Below are positions 44,081 through 56,605 of a stretch of 64,000 nt of DNA, in pieces (position 1 is the first letter of the stretch; each line of letters starts with the position of its first letter). The stretch lies in assembly GCA_043228905.1 (NCBI GenBank), contig JBHGNT010000013.1:9424001-9488000 (forward strand), in the 5' to 3' direction. Origin of the DNA: Azolla caroliniana (taxonomy: Eukaryota > Polypodiophyta). The position numbers and the translations under genes are program-made. Under the pieces are notes generated by a model. That model made no database searches and was not told the DNA's origin. It saw only the letters and a list, made by a program, of their open reading frames with translations.

Positions 44081-46931
44081 TCATTACCTAAGGCACCAAT
44101 CTAGCAATTGAAAGTACTCATGTTGTTTTCCTAATTACAAATAATAGGCATAGTTGTGAGTCTTGACATGTAGTATTAAAGCTTATCCTTTATAACCAAT
44201 GGCACTAATGCTACATTGCTCAGTTACCATTTATTATATTTTCTTTGAAGCAATAGCTATGATGTTGCATTGTACTTTGTATGATTCAAATAATTTCTTT
44301 ACAAGTTCAATATCACAATTAACTATGAAAATTCATTTTCCAACAACCGAAGGTTGACATCAACTTTACCAATTCATTTCCCTTACCCAAGGGTTAATGT
44401 GATAGCATTGCCTCTAATAAGGAATAAAAAGGTTAAAGATAAAGATATGCATATCTACAAAAGAAATTCTACAATATAAAGTGTTCCATTCTAAGAGATA
44501 TTTGTGTACATTGAGTTTGGAAACCTTAAAAAGAAAATGTTTTGAAATGGGAGTCCTTTTGAGCGATGTTGAATAATTATTCTTGCATGATGTGGATCTA
44601 AGGAATGTGAAATTGTTCATAGAACTTTAAAACTAACATAAGGAGATTAAAAAAATGTATAACTCAAGAAGTACATGGCACACATGCTTAAAGCATGGGT
44701 TAGAATGAGAAATCTTATGCATTATAAGGAAAATAGAAGAATGATAAGGAGAGATATGAAATGATATACAAATTGGTGCAAAGTAGATTGTTATCAGGCA
44801 TAAAGATTTTCTAAGCACATTCAAGTAGTGTGGAACACAATGGAAGATAGAAGAAGAAACTATCCATGCTTAGTCTACAACTTTCCCCCGCATGCATGAA
44901 ATAGTCATCATGCCGATTTGTACAAATGGTTTACCTACATACAATAACCACAACTTCTTTTCCTAAACTAGGACTTATCCACTCGTTATGAGACAAATTG
45001 AATGAAACATAATCTCCATTACCCATGGGCCAATATCCCCCACCACATATTTTTCATTTATATACGAGAGATTAATGTCAGTGTTGATTCCAATATCTCC
45101 CACCACATATTTTTTATTTATGTATGTGAGATTAACGTTGATGTTGGTATCAAAATTGCGAATGTCATGTATTCCCCTTATTTGGATTATATTATGGAAT
45201 GTTTAGATAGTTGCTCATGACCTAATCATTCATACACAAGAACAAAACACTCCCAATGAAGAGTGATTTACCCAACTCACACCAAAAGAATGTTTCCTCA
45301 TCTTGCATTCATATTGTGGACCTTGGACTCGTAATCGTTGCAACAAATCTAACTGAAGAATACCATCCTTTGGAGTTCCTTGGATGAACTCTGTTCGCCC
45401 ACCTATGGTGTCGAATCTTGGTCTCACCAAAGATATGCTTGTGAGAGAAACTCAATAGTTCACATGCAAGTTTTCACAATTAATCAACCTAGTCCAACCT
45501 TGTTGTTGACCCTATCACTTCAAACAAATTGGGCTCATAAGTGCCCTCCAACAATGACAAATTTTGGTTTTCTCTACTGATAAAAACTTCTTTTCCACTC
45601 AAGGATTAATCCACCTTCCTCATGGAGTTCAAAGCCCCATATGGTGAGTCCAATAATTGTCAAATCTAAGTTAACATGCTTTATAGTTTGTCAGTTTGCT
45701 TGTGTATTGGAACAATTAAACTTATTGTTCAACTAGTTTTATAGAATCAATGTACTTTTTGAAGTCTATTCACAATTTAGCTTTGTAGGTAGTGTGTTGT
45801 TTGAGGCATGTTCATGTTAGAACCAACTCATGTGCATAGACAAGGAGTTTGACTATTTTACCAAGTTTTATGTATGGTCATTACATCCCAAATGGAATAG
45901 GTGCACTAGTATTCATTGTGTCAACGTGTTGCATGGTAAAAAAACATCTTGTAAGTTTGAAATAGCCTCATGTGAAGAACAATCATTAATAAGGAGTAGA
46001 CAAAAACAAAACTGATAGCTAATTAGAATGAAGGAAATATAACTTAAAGAAAAAGATAATTACGACTTAAACAACAACAAGAATATGATAAGACACCATC
46101 CAAGACTGTATATGCATATTAGGGGTCACCTCCCTAGTGAAAATCTTACTTTTCCAATTGGAAATTCAAGATGCAATAATTCGTGGTAGGACAAGGAAAC
46201 TAGGTAGAAGATAAAGCAAAACCAAAATTTCATGTCATCGTAGATATTACCATCTAGCTAACTGAAAAGGTGTTACTTGGAATACATAAACAAAACATAA
46301 CCGAACACCATGAAATGCTATTTATATTCTAGAAAGGAACATAATAAACAGACTTTTAATGCTCTAAACCTATTATATACTCCTCTTGAACTAAGGAAAA
46401 CATTCTTTGAAGAGTAGAATACATTTGGTTGGCAATTAGCAAGATGAAACATAGAATCACTATAACAAGAAGGATTAACAAGATTGCAACAATAAACATG
46501 GGTAGGACAAGGGAGCATGAAGGTCCTAACTAGGATAGATGTAGTCGGAGTAGGCTTTGTAGCTACACTCAATTGGCTTCATGGATGGGGCTTTGTAGAT
46601 AGCTTTGGTTTGTGCACCACAAGGCGTTGATGGCGAAAAGAAGTTGTTTGCATGAGGGATGGTTGTAATATGAGTATGATGTGATAAAAGGAGGAAGAGT
46701 GATCATAGCCCTTGTGAGGTCATGGTTCCATCATAAATTCATTAGCACGGCCACACAAAGTAGCTAATGCCCTCAAATTGACAAAAGAATTTAAATTCAA
46801 AATCCCAAAATAATTATTGTGAGTAGAATCAAATGATTTTATTGATTGAGCAAAACAATTACCATGTGGGAACCATGAAAAGTAAACAAAGAAGACATGA
46901 GGAACATATTTCTATCAAATCTTCTCTTGTG
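44081..46931. other. Intergenic AT-rich DNA
   Basis: No gene recognised on either strand. It contains a 60-bp direct duplication at about 45028-45148 and scattered short frames without family resemblance. Confidence 0.5.
45028..45148. repeat. Tandem duplication of a 60-bp unit
   Basis: CAATATCTCCCACCACATAT-type units at about 45029 and 45090, each followed by TTTATTTATGT..GAGATTAA..GT..TGTTG. Diverged by a few bases, mostly transitions. Confidence 0.7.
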
Positions 46932-47304
46932 TGTTGGAATGTGTATATGTAGATGCCTGATACAGATCAACTTTGTTAAAGTTAAGCAAGCCAGAGACAA
47001 AGCATGAAGGTATATTACATAAGACTTGCATGAGAGGATTTATGTGTTAACTTTTTGGCCCATTCTTTATCCCACATGGTTTACGGAGGTGGTTTGGGAG
47101 CTATAAATAAGCTCCTCTTCCTCTTAGCTTGATATCCTCAATTTTGTATTCTTCTCTCCCGATCATAATAGAGCATGTTGCTTTGGAGGACGTAGGCTGA
47201 TTGGCTGAACCTCGGTAATTTTGGTGTTATTTTATATTTTCTTCTTACTCTATATAATGGCTTTCCTTTTGGTTATATATTGTTATTTTCACGCTTCCAC
47301 AACA
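46932..47304 (+). mobile_element. Probable solo Copia LTR
   Basis: Begins TGTTGGAATGTG, has GAGCTATAAATAAGCTCC as TATA region (about 47098), GAGGACGTAGGCTGATTGGCTGAACC in R/U5 (a sequence typical of plant Copia LTRs) and ends CTTCCACAACA. No convincing TSD (TTGTG versus GTATG), so the ends are tentative. Confidence 0.5.
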
Positions 47305-48410
47305 GTATGCACAATATATAGATAATAGATCAAAAGTGCAAGAATTGTTGTTCATGGAGGGCTTACCTCCTATTTGTACATTAATAATACAAGTGCTCTA
47401 TTATGGAAGACACACACAAGATGCACTCACTACTCACATGGATTGTTAGATTAGAGTTTATCCTTTAAATCATGTGTGAATTGCCAATTTGATGTATTTG
47501 GTCTCCTTTGATCATCATGGTTATTAGAAGTATTTTCATAATAGAATCCTATGGCTTTCCAATTTTCTCCCTTTGACCAAACAACATCAAAACATCCATC
47601 CCCAAAAAACTTGCACTTCCTTTGATATCTACCAAAGTGTGACATGAGTGTTCTTGCCTAGATTTCTTCTTCCTCACTACCAAGGAGCGATTTCCCTTGA
47701 CTTCATCCTTGTCTTCTTGTAGGAATGTTATTAGGTGTCCTTTGTGCTACCTTATGAAGATGTGGAATTATGGTTGTATTGTCTATAGAACAAACCAATG
47801 CTTAGAAGATTTTCATACAGAACTATGTTGATTGTAAAGGTTTTTATATACCAACCATGAGCCTAGGTTCCACACCTTTACTTTTTCTTTCCACCCTCCC
47901 CTCTTCATAAGTTTAAAATACTTGAAATACCTTTTCCCTAGTATACAACACAAAGGTGATGGGATGGTTTCAATCATGGATAAAAATGAGTTTTTATTAT
48001 AAAAACAAAGATTATATAGTATTACATAAAAATATCTCAATTTCACCTTATAAATCAATGCAAACCAAGAATTGATGAATTGTACTCCTTGATCTGCTAG
48101 GTGAAGTTTATAGGTGTGATCACTTATTTGATTGAAGTCCCAAAATTTGCACCAAGTGATTCATCAATATAGGTATCCATATGATAAAAGTATTGCAATG
48201 GAGATCCATTGATTCGAGGAATTTATCAAAGCAAATAATTTGATCTCGATAAATGTTTGAGAATAGAATGTTAACAATTACTAAAATGTAGGGTTTGAAC
48301 CTCAATAATATCAAGAACAAACCTTTAGGGTTAGAAGTTTTGTCTTTTTACTCTTGAGGTGCAAAATCCCTACTTTTCTATGTATTACCATTTTTACAAG
48401 CATCATAATT
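47305..48410. other. Intergenic DNA without recognised features
   Basis: AT-rich. Short frames on minus (47645-47451, 48058-47813) do not resemble any family known to me. Confidence 0.5.
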
Positions 48411-49000
48411 GTGTTACAGGATGTATATGAGACAAATAATTGTGTTAATGAAGCCTTATTCGAAGAGGCACTTACAAGCACAAAAGCGGAACTTGGGGTC
48501 AGTCCAAACAATGGAATAAGCGCTCTCTTCGAAGCTTCAATGACGAGCCTCATTGAATTCAAAGATGAGATAACATGAATTGTAAGGGATAGTCCAAAGG
48601 ATGCAAGGACGAGTATCTCGGAAGCTTCATACCTTACAATCGAATTAACAAAAATGGAGAAGGATGAGAAACTTAGATATAGTGGTCCGGACGATGAGAT
48701 GAATACCATCTCCGAAGCTTTGCATCTAAATGCAGTTTACTTGCCCACCCATGTGAACAGGTGGAAGCCAAGGAAGTTTAAAATGAAGGCACTATGCTTG
48801 GGAAGATATAAAAAGAAGAGTTGGAAAAGACTTAGATCATGAACCAAAAAATACATGATCCAAGAGTGGACATGACACCAAGATTAAACAAGATAATGGC
48901 ACCACACATCTAGAATCTAAGACTTGGATACTGGAGAGTTGGTATAGTCTGAGTGATGGCAGGAAGACCCTCACTGAAGCTTCGGGCCCACTCTATGGTA
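48410..49000 (+). repeat. Degenerate repeat of about 90 bp with in-frame S-P-x-D...I-S-E-A motif
   Basis: The pattern (A/G)GTCC(A/G)(A/G)..GATG....CTC.GAAGCTT recurs at about 48499, 48589, 48681 and 48944 (intervals 90, 92 and 263). Translated, it gives SPNNGISALFEAS, SPKDARTSISEAS, GPDDEMNTISEAL and SLSDGRKTLTEAS. An open frame covers 48354-48578, and after its stop the same frame continues to 48842. I do not recognise the protein. It may be a repeat-protein pseudogene or a minisatellite. Confidence 0.5.
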
Positions 49001-49067
49001 AGACCCAAGAGAAGGATGTGGATGATGTAGGAGTAGATGGAAGAAATAAATGTCAAATAGTTAATAA

Positions 49068-49361
49068 TGTTGGCATAAAAGGCCGACTCCATCCACCTTG
49101 TATCCTAGTGTGAACTCTTCCAAATAGTTAGGGCTTAGTATATAAGCAATAACCTAACGTTGTAAGAAAGGATCGCTTGATCATCCTGTACATCGAGTCT
49201 TTGAGAGAGAGAAAAAAAAAACAAAAATAAAGAGAGCTTCCATTAAAGTTTCATTGGTGTGTGTCTATTATCACTCCATATCTTCTTACTTTCCCTCTGT
49301 GTTGTTTGCTAAGCATAACCAACACGTCCTCACATACATTTCCGCGCATATCTGGCCTTCA
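49068..49361 (+). repeat. Copia-C 5' LTR (about 294 bp, ends inferred)
   Basis: TGTTGGCATAAAAGG ... TGGCCTTCA, bounded on the right by the PBS. TATA box within GCTTA-GTATA-TAAGC (49133-49147). No second copy in the window to confirm the ends. Confidence 0.6.
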
Positions 49362-49363
49362 AC

Positions 49364-49376
49364 TGGTATCAGAGCG
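49364..49376 (+). other. Copia-C primer binding site (initiator Met tRNA)
   Basis: TGGTATCAGAGCG, two bases after the inferred LTR end. Confidence 0.9.
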
Positions 49377-49464
49377 ATCCGTGGCTCGGCAGCAACAAAC
49401 AACAACAAAAAAGAAGGCTAAAAGTAAAAAGACCAGGTTAGCAAATCTCACTTTCAAAAGAATC

Positions 49465-52400
49465 ATGGCATCAACATCCGGTACAGGAGTTAAGATCCAA
49501 AAATTCGATGGCAAAAACTTTGCCCTATGGAAGGAGATGATGCAGGACGTACTGATTATTTGAAGATAGTTGAGTCCATTCGACACTCCGAAAAGCCTAC
49601 TTCAATGTCAGCCAATGAGTGGATATCAATGGAAGAAATCACATGCTCCACCATTCGAATGCACCTGGCCGAAAACATCTACTTTAGCATGGCAAAAGAG
49701 ACGACATTGTTCTCATTATGGGAGAAGCTACAACCTGTGTATGAGAAAAAGTCTTCATCTTCAAAACGGATATTGATCAAACAACTGTTCAACATGAAGA
49801 TGAGAGAGACCGATCTGGCTATCTCTCACATCAACACCTTCAGCTGGGTGTTGTCAGAACTGTGCATATTAGGGATCAACTTCGAAGAAGAAGTGAAAGC
49901 CCTTGCCCTCCTATAGAGCTTGCCGACGAGTTGGGAGGTATTCTGCATTACATACGCCAATAGCTGAACGATCCTAAATCTGGATGAGACAATCGGCCAA
50001 ATCCTCACCAAGGACAATCGGCGAAAATCGATGGGACTTACCATCGATGAATCGGCAGAAGCCCATCATTGGACCGAGTCGTTCGACCGACAGAGTTGAA
50101 CGAGAGACCAAGGCGATAGAACTGGTCGAAATACCAACTGATAAAAAACGAGGGGAGACCGACAACGGTTGAAGTCGAGAAAAGTTGGCAACAATGTTTC
50201 CGACTAATGGTCGATCAAGAGAAAAGGAGTGGTCAACGATCTGAGCGAAATCGAGGACAACCCAACTCGGATCACTCTCCAGTCAGCAACCAAATCAACA
50301 TTGCCGACTCCCGATCAAGAGAAATTCTCTCCTTCGAGGATTCAACGATCGGAGAAGTCCTATATTGTGCACAAGATGCACACACGTGGTTACTGGATTC
50401 CGATGCCACATTCCATGTGACCCCCAACATTGAGTGGTTTTCGAACTATTCAGCTAACGCCAACGGCACAATCTGACTAGGCAACGGGCAGGAGTGCAGA
50501 ATCGCAGGGACCGGAGAGGTTCCCATCCGATTGCACAATGGCAACATGATCACGCTACACCTAGTCAGGCACGTACCCGATCTAAAAAGGAGTTTGGTCT
50601 CCATCGGCATGTTAGCCGAAGACAGGTACCGAACAATTCTAAGTGAGTCGATATGGATGATCAGCTGGGGAAATCTCAGAATTGGGAGTGGACACAAGTA
50701 TAATAACTTGTACCCATTAATGTCGATCAATCCAGGAGTCGTGAATGTAGCCGAAAAGACCGACCCAAACTTATGGCATGGCCGACTCGGCTATATGTCT
50801 CAAGACAGACTCGATCGGCTGATGGCGGTCAACTACATCCCTAAACTCCAAGCAAAGACGAACTTCTATGAGCATTGTCGATACGAGAAACATACCCGAA
50901 GTCCCTACTCTCTCCATTATGAGACGGTACGATAGCCCATAGAGCTCGTGCACACAGATATATGTGGGCCCATGCCAAAGCGATCACTAGGAGGCTCTCG
51001 GTACTTCACCACCTTTATAGGTGGCTGTACACGGAAGGTCTAGGCCTACTCAATCAGGTCCAAAGACGAAGCGCTCGAGGTTTTCACTCGGTGGACATCT
51101 GACATGGAGGACCGGTCGGGACACAGAGTGAAGACACTCTGATCCGAAAACGGAGACGAATATACCTCTAGAGACTTCAAGCGGCACTTGTCCAACAAAG
51201 GAATCTAGCATCAAAAGATTGTTCCTTACACACCCATGTAGAATGGAGTGGCAGAACGGATCAACCGAATGATCCAGGAGAGGGTGACGACATTGCTCTA
51301 ACAAGCTAGACTGAAGCTGGAGTTCTGGGTTGAGGCATTGCAGACGGCAGTATACTTGGTAAATCTATCATCATCGAAAGCAATCAAGTTTGAAGTGCCA
51401 CAGGCACTATGGTCAGGCAAACAACCAACCTACTATAAGCTTTGTGTATTCAGATGTGAAGCCTACACGTTCATTCCTAGGGAGAAAAGGAGCAAGTTGT
51501 CACCCCATGCAACGAAATGCATATTTCTCAGTTATGGAACTGATGGGGACTTTGGCTACCGGCTATGGGACCCTAAGAACCGGAAATTAATCCGGAGTAG
51601 TGATGTAGCCTTCAATGAAGACTCTATCTTCTCTCAACGGAACCAACAAAAAATACCTGATAAAAAGGTAAGGACCATCCCACCAAGACGAATCAGAGAT
51701 TCGACAAATAGTTGAACTCGACCAAGTTGACAACATACCTACCGACTCTGAATTGGTAGGAGGTCCATTAGTCGATCTCGAAGACAAAGCCATCAAAGAC
51801 AGAGCCAATTCGACAAAAGTCGAACAAAGCAAAGTCAACATGATGCGATTTGGAAACAAACCCAAGTCGACAAATTTCACAAGGGAGAAAGCCATGACAC
51901 CACTTAAATCCCTGCATGGGGGTGGGTCACCTAACAAGACTCCTGACACAAACGGTTCAATAAATACCGATCGACCAATAGAGCCGATCGAAGAATCTGA
52001 ACCTCTTAGTTCGGCACTCAGGAGATCTAGACGAGCTCGAAGGCAGACAAAGTTCTACCAAACTAGCCTCGACTACGTCAACTACACTGATGCATGCGAA
52101 CCAAGCACTTATGAAGAAGCTATGGCCACAACGAACGCCGAACTACAAGCCATGAAATCCGAAGTGGACTCGATTCACAAGAATCAGACATGGGAGCAGG
52201 TCAAACTACCAGTTGGAAGAAAGCCGCTACCTTGCAAATGGGTTTTCCGATACAAATATGTATCTGACTCAGAGAAACCCAAGTACAAAGCTCGGCTTGT
52301 TGCGAAAGGTTTCTAACCAGAACACGGGGTCAACTACGACGAGAAATTCTCATGAGTAGTCAAGATGACCACCCTCTGACTCCTACTAGGAGTTGTAGTG

Positions 52401-53135
52401 ACAAAAGACCTAGAGCTTGAGCAAATGGACATAAAGATGACGTTCCTACATAGAGATCTGGAAGAAGACATTTACATGTATCAACCGACAGGCTTCACAA
52501 CGACGGGGGAGGAAAGTCACCTCGTATGTCGATTGAAGAAAAGCCTCTATGGCTTTAAACAAGCACCACAAATGTGGTACCAGAAGTTTGACTCCTACAT
52601 CAGGCAACTTGGATACTGTCGATCCGACTCCAACCCATATAGGATCAGATATATGCATGGCTAACGAGTCTAGGATTTATCTGATCCTATATGTCGACGA
52701 CATGTTAATTGCAGGAAGCAATCAAGTAGAGATCGGAAAGCTAAAGCAGAACCTTCATGACAAGTTTGCGATGAAGGAGCTCGGACAAGCCCGTCACATA
52801 CTGGGCACGAGGATCGAGCGAAATCGGATGACCGAGACTCTCTGACTCTCCTAGTCGGACTATATTCAGAAGGTGTTGAGGCGCTTCAACATGCAGAATG
52901 CGAAGCCATCACCAACGTCGATCCGACTATCAGACAAAGACTCTCCTTCAACAGACAAGGAAAGAGATTTTAATGGAAAGATGCCCTACACATCTTCCAT
53001 AGCAAGTATCATATACACAATGGTGGTGACCCAACCAGACCTAGCCTATGTCGTAGGAGTGGTCAGACGGTACATGTCAAACCCAGGACGGAAGCATTGG
53101 GAGGCCTTCAAGCACATCTTTAGGTACCTAAGGGG
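49465..53135 (+). pseudogene. Copia-C gag-pol, truncated
   Basis: ATG 49465, frameshift near 49555, then gag EKLQPVYEKKSSSSKRILIKQ (about 49725) and INTFSWVLSELCILGI. Protease LLDSDATFHVTP (50393), with Asp for the usual Gly of DSGAT. Pre-integrase LWHGRLGYMSQDRLDRL (about 50772). Integrase with first Asp in LVHTDICGPM (about 50950), ENGDEY (about 51150) and NGVAERINRMIQERV (about 51243). RT: KYKARLVAKGF (about 52283), EQMDIKMTFLHRDLEEDIYM, SLYGFKQAPQMWYQKF, LYVDDMLIAG (about 52690), KELGQARHILG. Ends at VGVVRRYMSNPGRKHWEAFKHIFRYL next to Copia-D. More than a dozen stops and frameshifts. Confidence 0.85.
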
Positions 53136-53333
53136 TGTCGAATACGAGTGTATAATGGCCGTATTCACATTGTCCCTTTGGATAGCCCAAGTTTGGGCTA
53201 TTTCTGTAAATAGCATAAAGGGCAGTTTCCCTAGGATAGTCACTATATAAAGTGACTTTGTAACCTTTAGTAAAGGTTGGTTGTCATTCTCTGTAACTGT
53301 TGCTATTGGAATATTTCGTTTTCTTTGTGCCTA

Positions 53334-53377
<44 letters not shown>

Positions 53378-53459
53378 TATCTTGCTTATGCGCATACACA
53401 GGTTCTTCTTCATCACGAATGTAGCTTGCACTTCCGCATTGACGGCCTTGTCCCCAACA
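53136..53459 (+). repeat. Copia-D 5' LTR, 324 bp
   Basis: TGTCGAATACGAG ... TTGTCCCCAACA. Carries the same inverted-repeat TATA as Copia-B. The R microsatellite is (TG)n (about 53336-53375) where Copia-B has (CT)n. Confidence 0.9.
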
Positions 53460-53461
53460 TT

Positions 53462-53474
53462 CGGTATCAGAGCG
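53462..53474 (+). other. Copia-D primer binding site, first base lost
   Basis: CGGTATCAGAGCG after ACATT. The expected TGG start has become CGG. Confidence 0.8.
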
Positions 53475-54151
53475 TTGGAGGTTGTTCAACCCGCTGCCGG
53501 CCGTCATAGTACACCACACAACATTCCATTTTCGTTTTCTTTGAAGAACACAGAAGGGAGAAGAAGAAAAGAAAAACAAAAAGCTCGCATCTCACTATGT
53601 TAAATCACAAATTGGAGTAAGCCAGTCGGTCGTACTTTGTTCCTGTGGTTGTAACCGCTTTAGGGGAGCTCCTTGTACAACAACCGACCCAATCGTGCTT
53701 CATTCGGTCAAACGGCATCCGAATCGGTCACTGGACGTTATTCACTTGCTTGTTGTAACCACCCGCTGCAGATTGGTCTCCAGGCAACAACCAAATTCGT
53801 GCTTCACTCGACTGATCGACATTCGGGAGGATCAGTTGGATACGTCCCTCTCATCATTGTAGTCATCCGAAGCAGAATCGGCCCAAACAATTGGTTTCTT
53901 GTAATCGGTATCCAACATACAATCGGAAGCTAACCGGGCTCACTCTAACTCAGCAACATTCAGGAAGACCAGCTGGTTCTGTCCCTCAAGTTACCGGAGT
54001 CACTCCGAGCAAGTTCAACAACAAGTATCCGAAACCGAACCAACTCGGGTTCAAGACCGACTAGAACGATATCGGGTGAGCCGACCAGCTACACCCCACT
54101 AAGGTTCGTAGTCAACTCCGAACCGAGTCTTCCCAACCGAAACCAAATCAG

Positions 54152-56019
54152 ATGGCATCCGGCTCATCGGAATTGATTCTAAGGAGGTTCGACGGTTCGA
54201 ACTTCAACTTCTGGAAGGAACAAATGCAAGACTATCTCATAGTCAAGGGTCAGACAGACCCGATTGAAAATGAAAATCCTCTAGAAGCATACAAGGAAAA
54301 CGAGTGGCTAAAGCTGGACAGAATTGTCTGTGCCACGATTCAGATGCACCTATCGGAGTCAGTGTACTTCATAGTGCAATCATGCACGACAGCTTTTGAA
54401 CTTTGGAAAACACTATCGGAAACTTATGAAAAGAAGGTCGCCGCAACGAAGATGTATCTGATCTGGTGTCTCTACAACTTGCGGATGAAAGAATCTGATT
54501 CGGTTCAAGCACACCTCAACGATTACGAAAGCATAAGCTCCCAAATCTCATCTCAAGGGACTGCAATCGAGGATGAACTCTAGAGCAATGATACTCATGA
54601 CTAGCCTCCCCTCTTCATGGGAAACTTTCGTTACAACCGTGTGCAATGCTTCAACAACTGTCATTAAGTACTCCAAAGTCACGAGCGCAATCCTGACTGA
54701 AGCAGCTCGGAGAATGTCTTTCGCCAAAGACTTGGCAGATGAAGCTTACATAGTACAAGGTTCGACCGACCGATCGAACAACTGAGGAAGAAGTTCTTCC
54801 CGACCGCCGAACAATCAGCGAAACCGGAGCAAGTCCCGAGACAACCGAATCTACAACTACTACAAGAAACTGGGACACATCAAAGTCAATTGCCGGGCAC
54901 TCAAAACAAAATCCGACAAAGCTTAGAGAGCAGATCAGAAGAGTAGTCGGCATGAGGAGGTCAACTACGTCGGCTCTTTAGCCAAAATTTTAACGACCGA
55001 CCCGAACATACTGTCCATAGAGAACCCAATCAAATCAGAAGTTCTGCTTACGATTAAGGAATTGAGCACATGGCTCCTACACTTGGGCGCATCGTATCAT
55101 GTGACACCTCACCGATCTCAGTTTCGGCAATACTCGGACCGGCACTCCGACTCGGTTCGAGTCGAAAACTCACAGCACTGTGCTATAATCGGAATTGGCA
55201 CCGTAGAGCTCAATCTTCCGGGTGGCTCTACACTCATACTACACAACGTTTGACACGTTCCTGAGCTTTCAAGACCCTTGATCTCAGTCAGAAAACTTGA
55301 TGAAGAAAGCATCCGTGCCGGGTTCTCATCAGGAAGGTGGACACTCCACAAAGGGAACCTCCTGCTTGCTCGAGGACCAAATGTACATTCCTTGTACCCT
55401 TTATATGTCACACTCAACAAGGGTGACTTGTTTTTGGTTGATATTCCCGTGTCATCGTTATGGCACGGACGACTTGGACACCTCAGCAAGGCCGGCATAA
55501 CGCACCTATCCAGAGCCGGTTACATCCCCGACCTCTCCTTCTCGGATCACCAATTCTGCGAGCATTGCTAGTACGGCAAACAGGTAGCCGCATCACACCC
55601 GACATCAACACCAAGAGAATCGAGCCCACTCGATTTGGTCCACTCGAACGTCTGTGGCCCGATGCCACATCAGTCTCTCAGTGGTGCTTCGTACTTCGTC
55701 AGTTTCATTGACGACTCGACTCAAAAGGTGTGGGCTTACCACATTAGAACCAAAGATCGAGTGTTCTTGATCTTCTCCGAATGGCTTGCAATGGTTGAAA
55801 ATCAGACCGGTCGGAAACTGAAATGTCTCCGAACCGATAACGGACGAGAATTCAAGTCTGAAGAAATCGTCAAATTTTTCTGGGAACGTGCCATTCGACG
55901 TGAATATATGGCACCTTATAGTCCGGAGCAGAACGCATGAATCCGATGATTGAAGAACGCATAGTATCCATGCTCCAACACTCCGGACTGTCGGATGGCT
56001 TCTGGGCGGAGGCTCTACT
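54152..56019 (+). pseudogene. Copia-D gag-pol, truncated
   Basis: ATG 54152; FNFWKEQMQDYLIVKGQTDP keeps the Trp lost in Copia-B. Frame break near 54583 (TAG). The zinc knuckle has lost Cys (YNYYKKLGHIKVNC). Protease at 55072 reads LLHLGASYHVTP, so the catalytic Asp is replaced. Integrase YFVSFIDDSTQKVWAY (about 55690) and LRTDNGREF (about 55830) are preserved, but about 13 bp are missing near 55933 relative to Copia-B, removing the region of the catalytic Glu and shifting the frame. Ends in FWAEALL at the Copia-E LTR. Confidence 0.85.
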
Positions 56020-56467
56020 TGTTGAGAAGGAAGCTCAACATGGTATGTGATGCTTATTGGGAAATAAGCTATAGTAGCTATTTAGCTACTTGTGAACATA
56101 AAGGAGAAACAGCTAATTAGCTACTGACAGCTATTTAGCGACTGACAGCTATTTAGCTACATATGTAAGTAACTTATTACTTAGGTAAAAAGTAAGAGAG
56201 TAGGTAAGTAAGAAATATACAGGAAGTAGAACTCTGAGAGAGAGAGTGAGGCTAGAGAGGAAGAACTTAGAGAGTGAGAGTAGAAGAGAGAAACAGACGA
56301 GAGCAAGTAAAGCTCTGCGTGTAATGAAATAGAAGAAGTTTTGGTTGCTACAGAGGTAAGTCTCCTTCCCCCTTCCCTTCTGTGTTTGAGCACCAAACGA
56401 TCCAGCACACCACGATCCGCCGCGCACATAAGAAGAGCCCGAGTGCCTTATTCACGTTTTCTTAACA
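56020..56467 (+). repeat. Copia-E 5' LTR, 448 bp
   Basis: Starts TGTTGAGAAGG and ends TTTTCTTAACA directly against the PBS. U3 (56055-56165) contains several AGCTAATTAGCTA/AGCTATTTAGCTAC words like the palindromic arrays of the DNA transposon. GA-rich R/U5. Confidence 0.85.
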
Positions 56468-56482
56468 TGGTATCAGAGCGAG
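56468..56482 (+). other. Copia-E primer binding site (initiator Met tRNA)
   Basis: TGGTATCAGAGCGAG, with no spacer from the LTR. Confidence 0.95.
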
Positions 56483-56605
56483 TTGCTCATAAAGAAGAGT
56501 ATAGAAGTGCATAGATCTGAGAAAGGTATTTCTCTGTTTGCTGATCTGAATCAGAAAGTTACTTGTTGAAGTAATCGTAGCAGAAACCCTAGTTTGGAAG
56601 AGATA

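Larger units (their letters stand above)
49068..53135 (+). mobile_element. Copia-C: Copia element, cut on the right by Copia-D
   Basis: 5' LTR about 49068-49361, PBS at 49364, gag-pol up to the RNase H linker at 53135, where the Copia-D LTR begins. Its 3' end must lie beyond the nested insertions. Heavily decayed. Confidence 0.85.
53136..56019 (+). mobile_element. Copia-D: second member of the Copia-B family, cut by Copia-E
   Basis: 5' LTR 53136-53459, PBS, gag, protease and integrase closely matching Copia-B, then interrupted at 56019 within the integrase by the Copia-E LTR. It inserted into the Copia-C pol. The remainder lies beyond the window. Confidence 0.9.
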
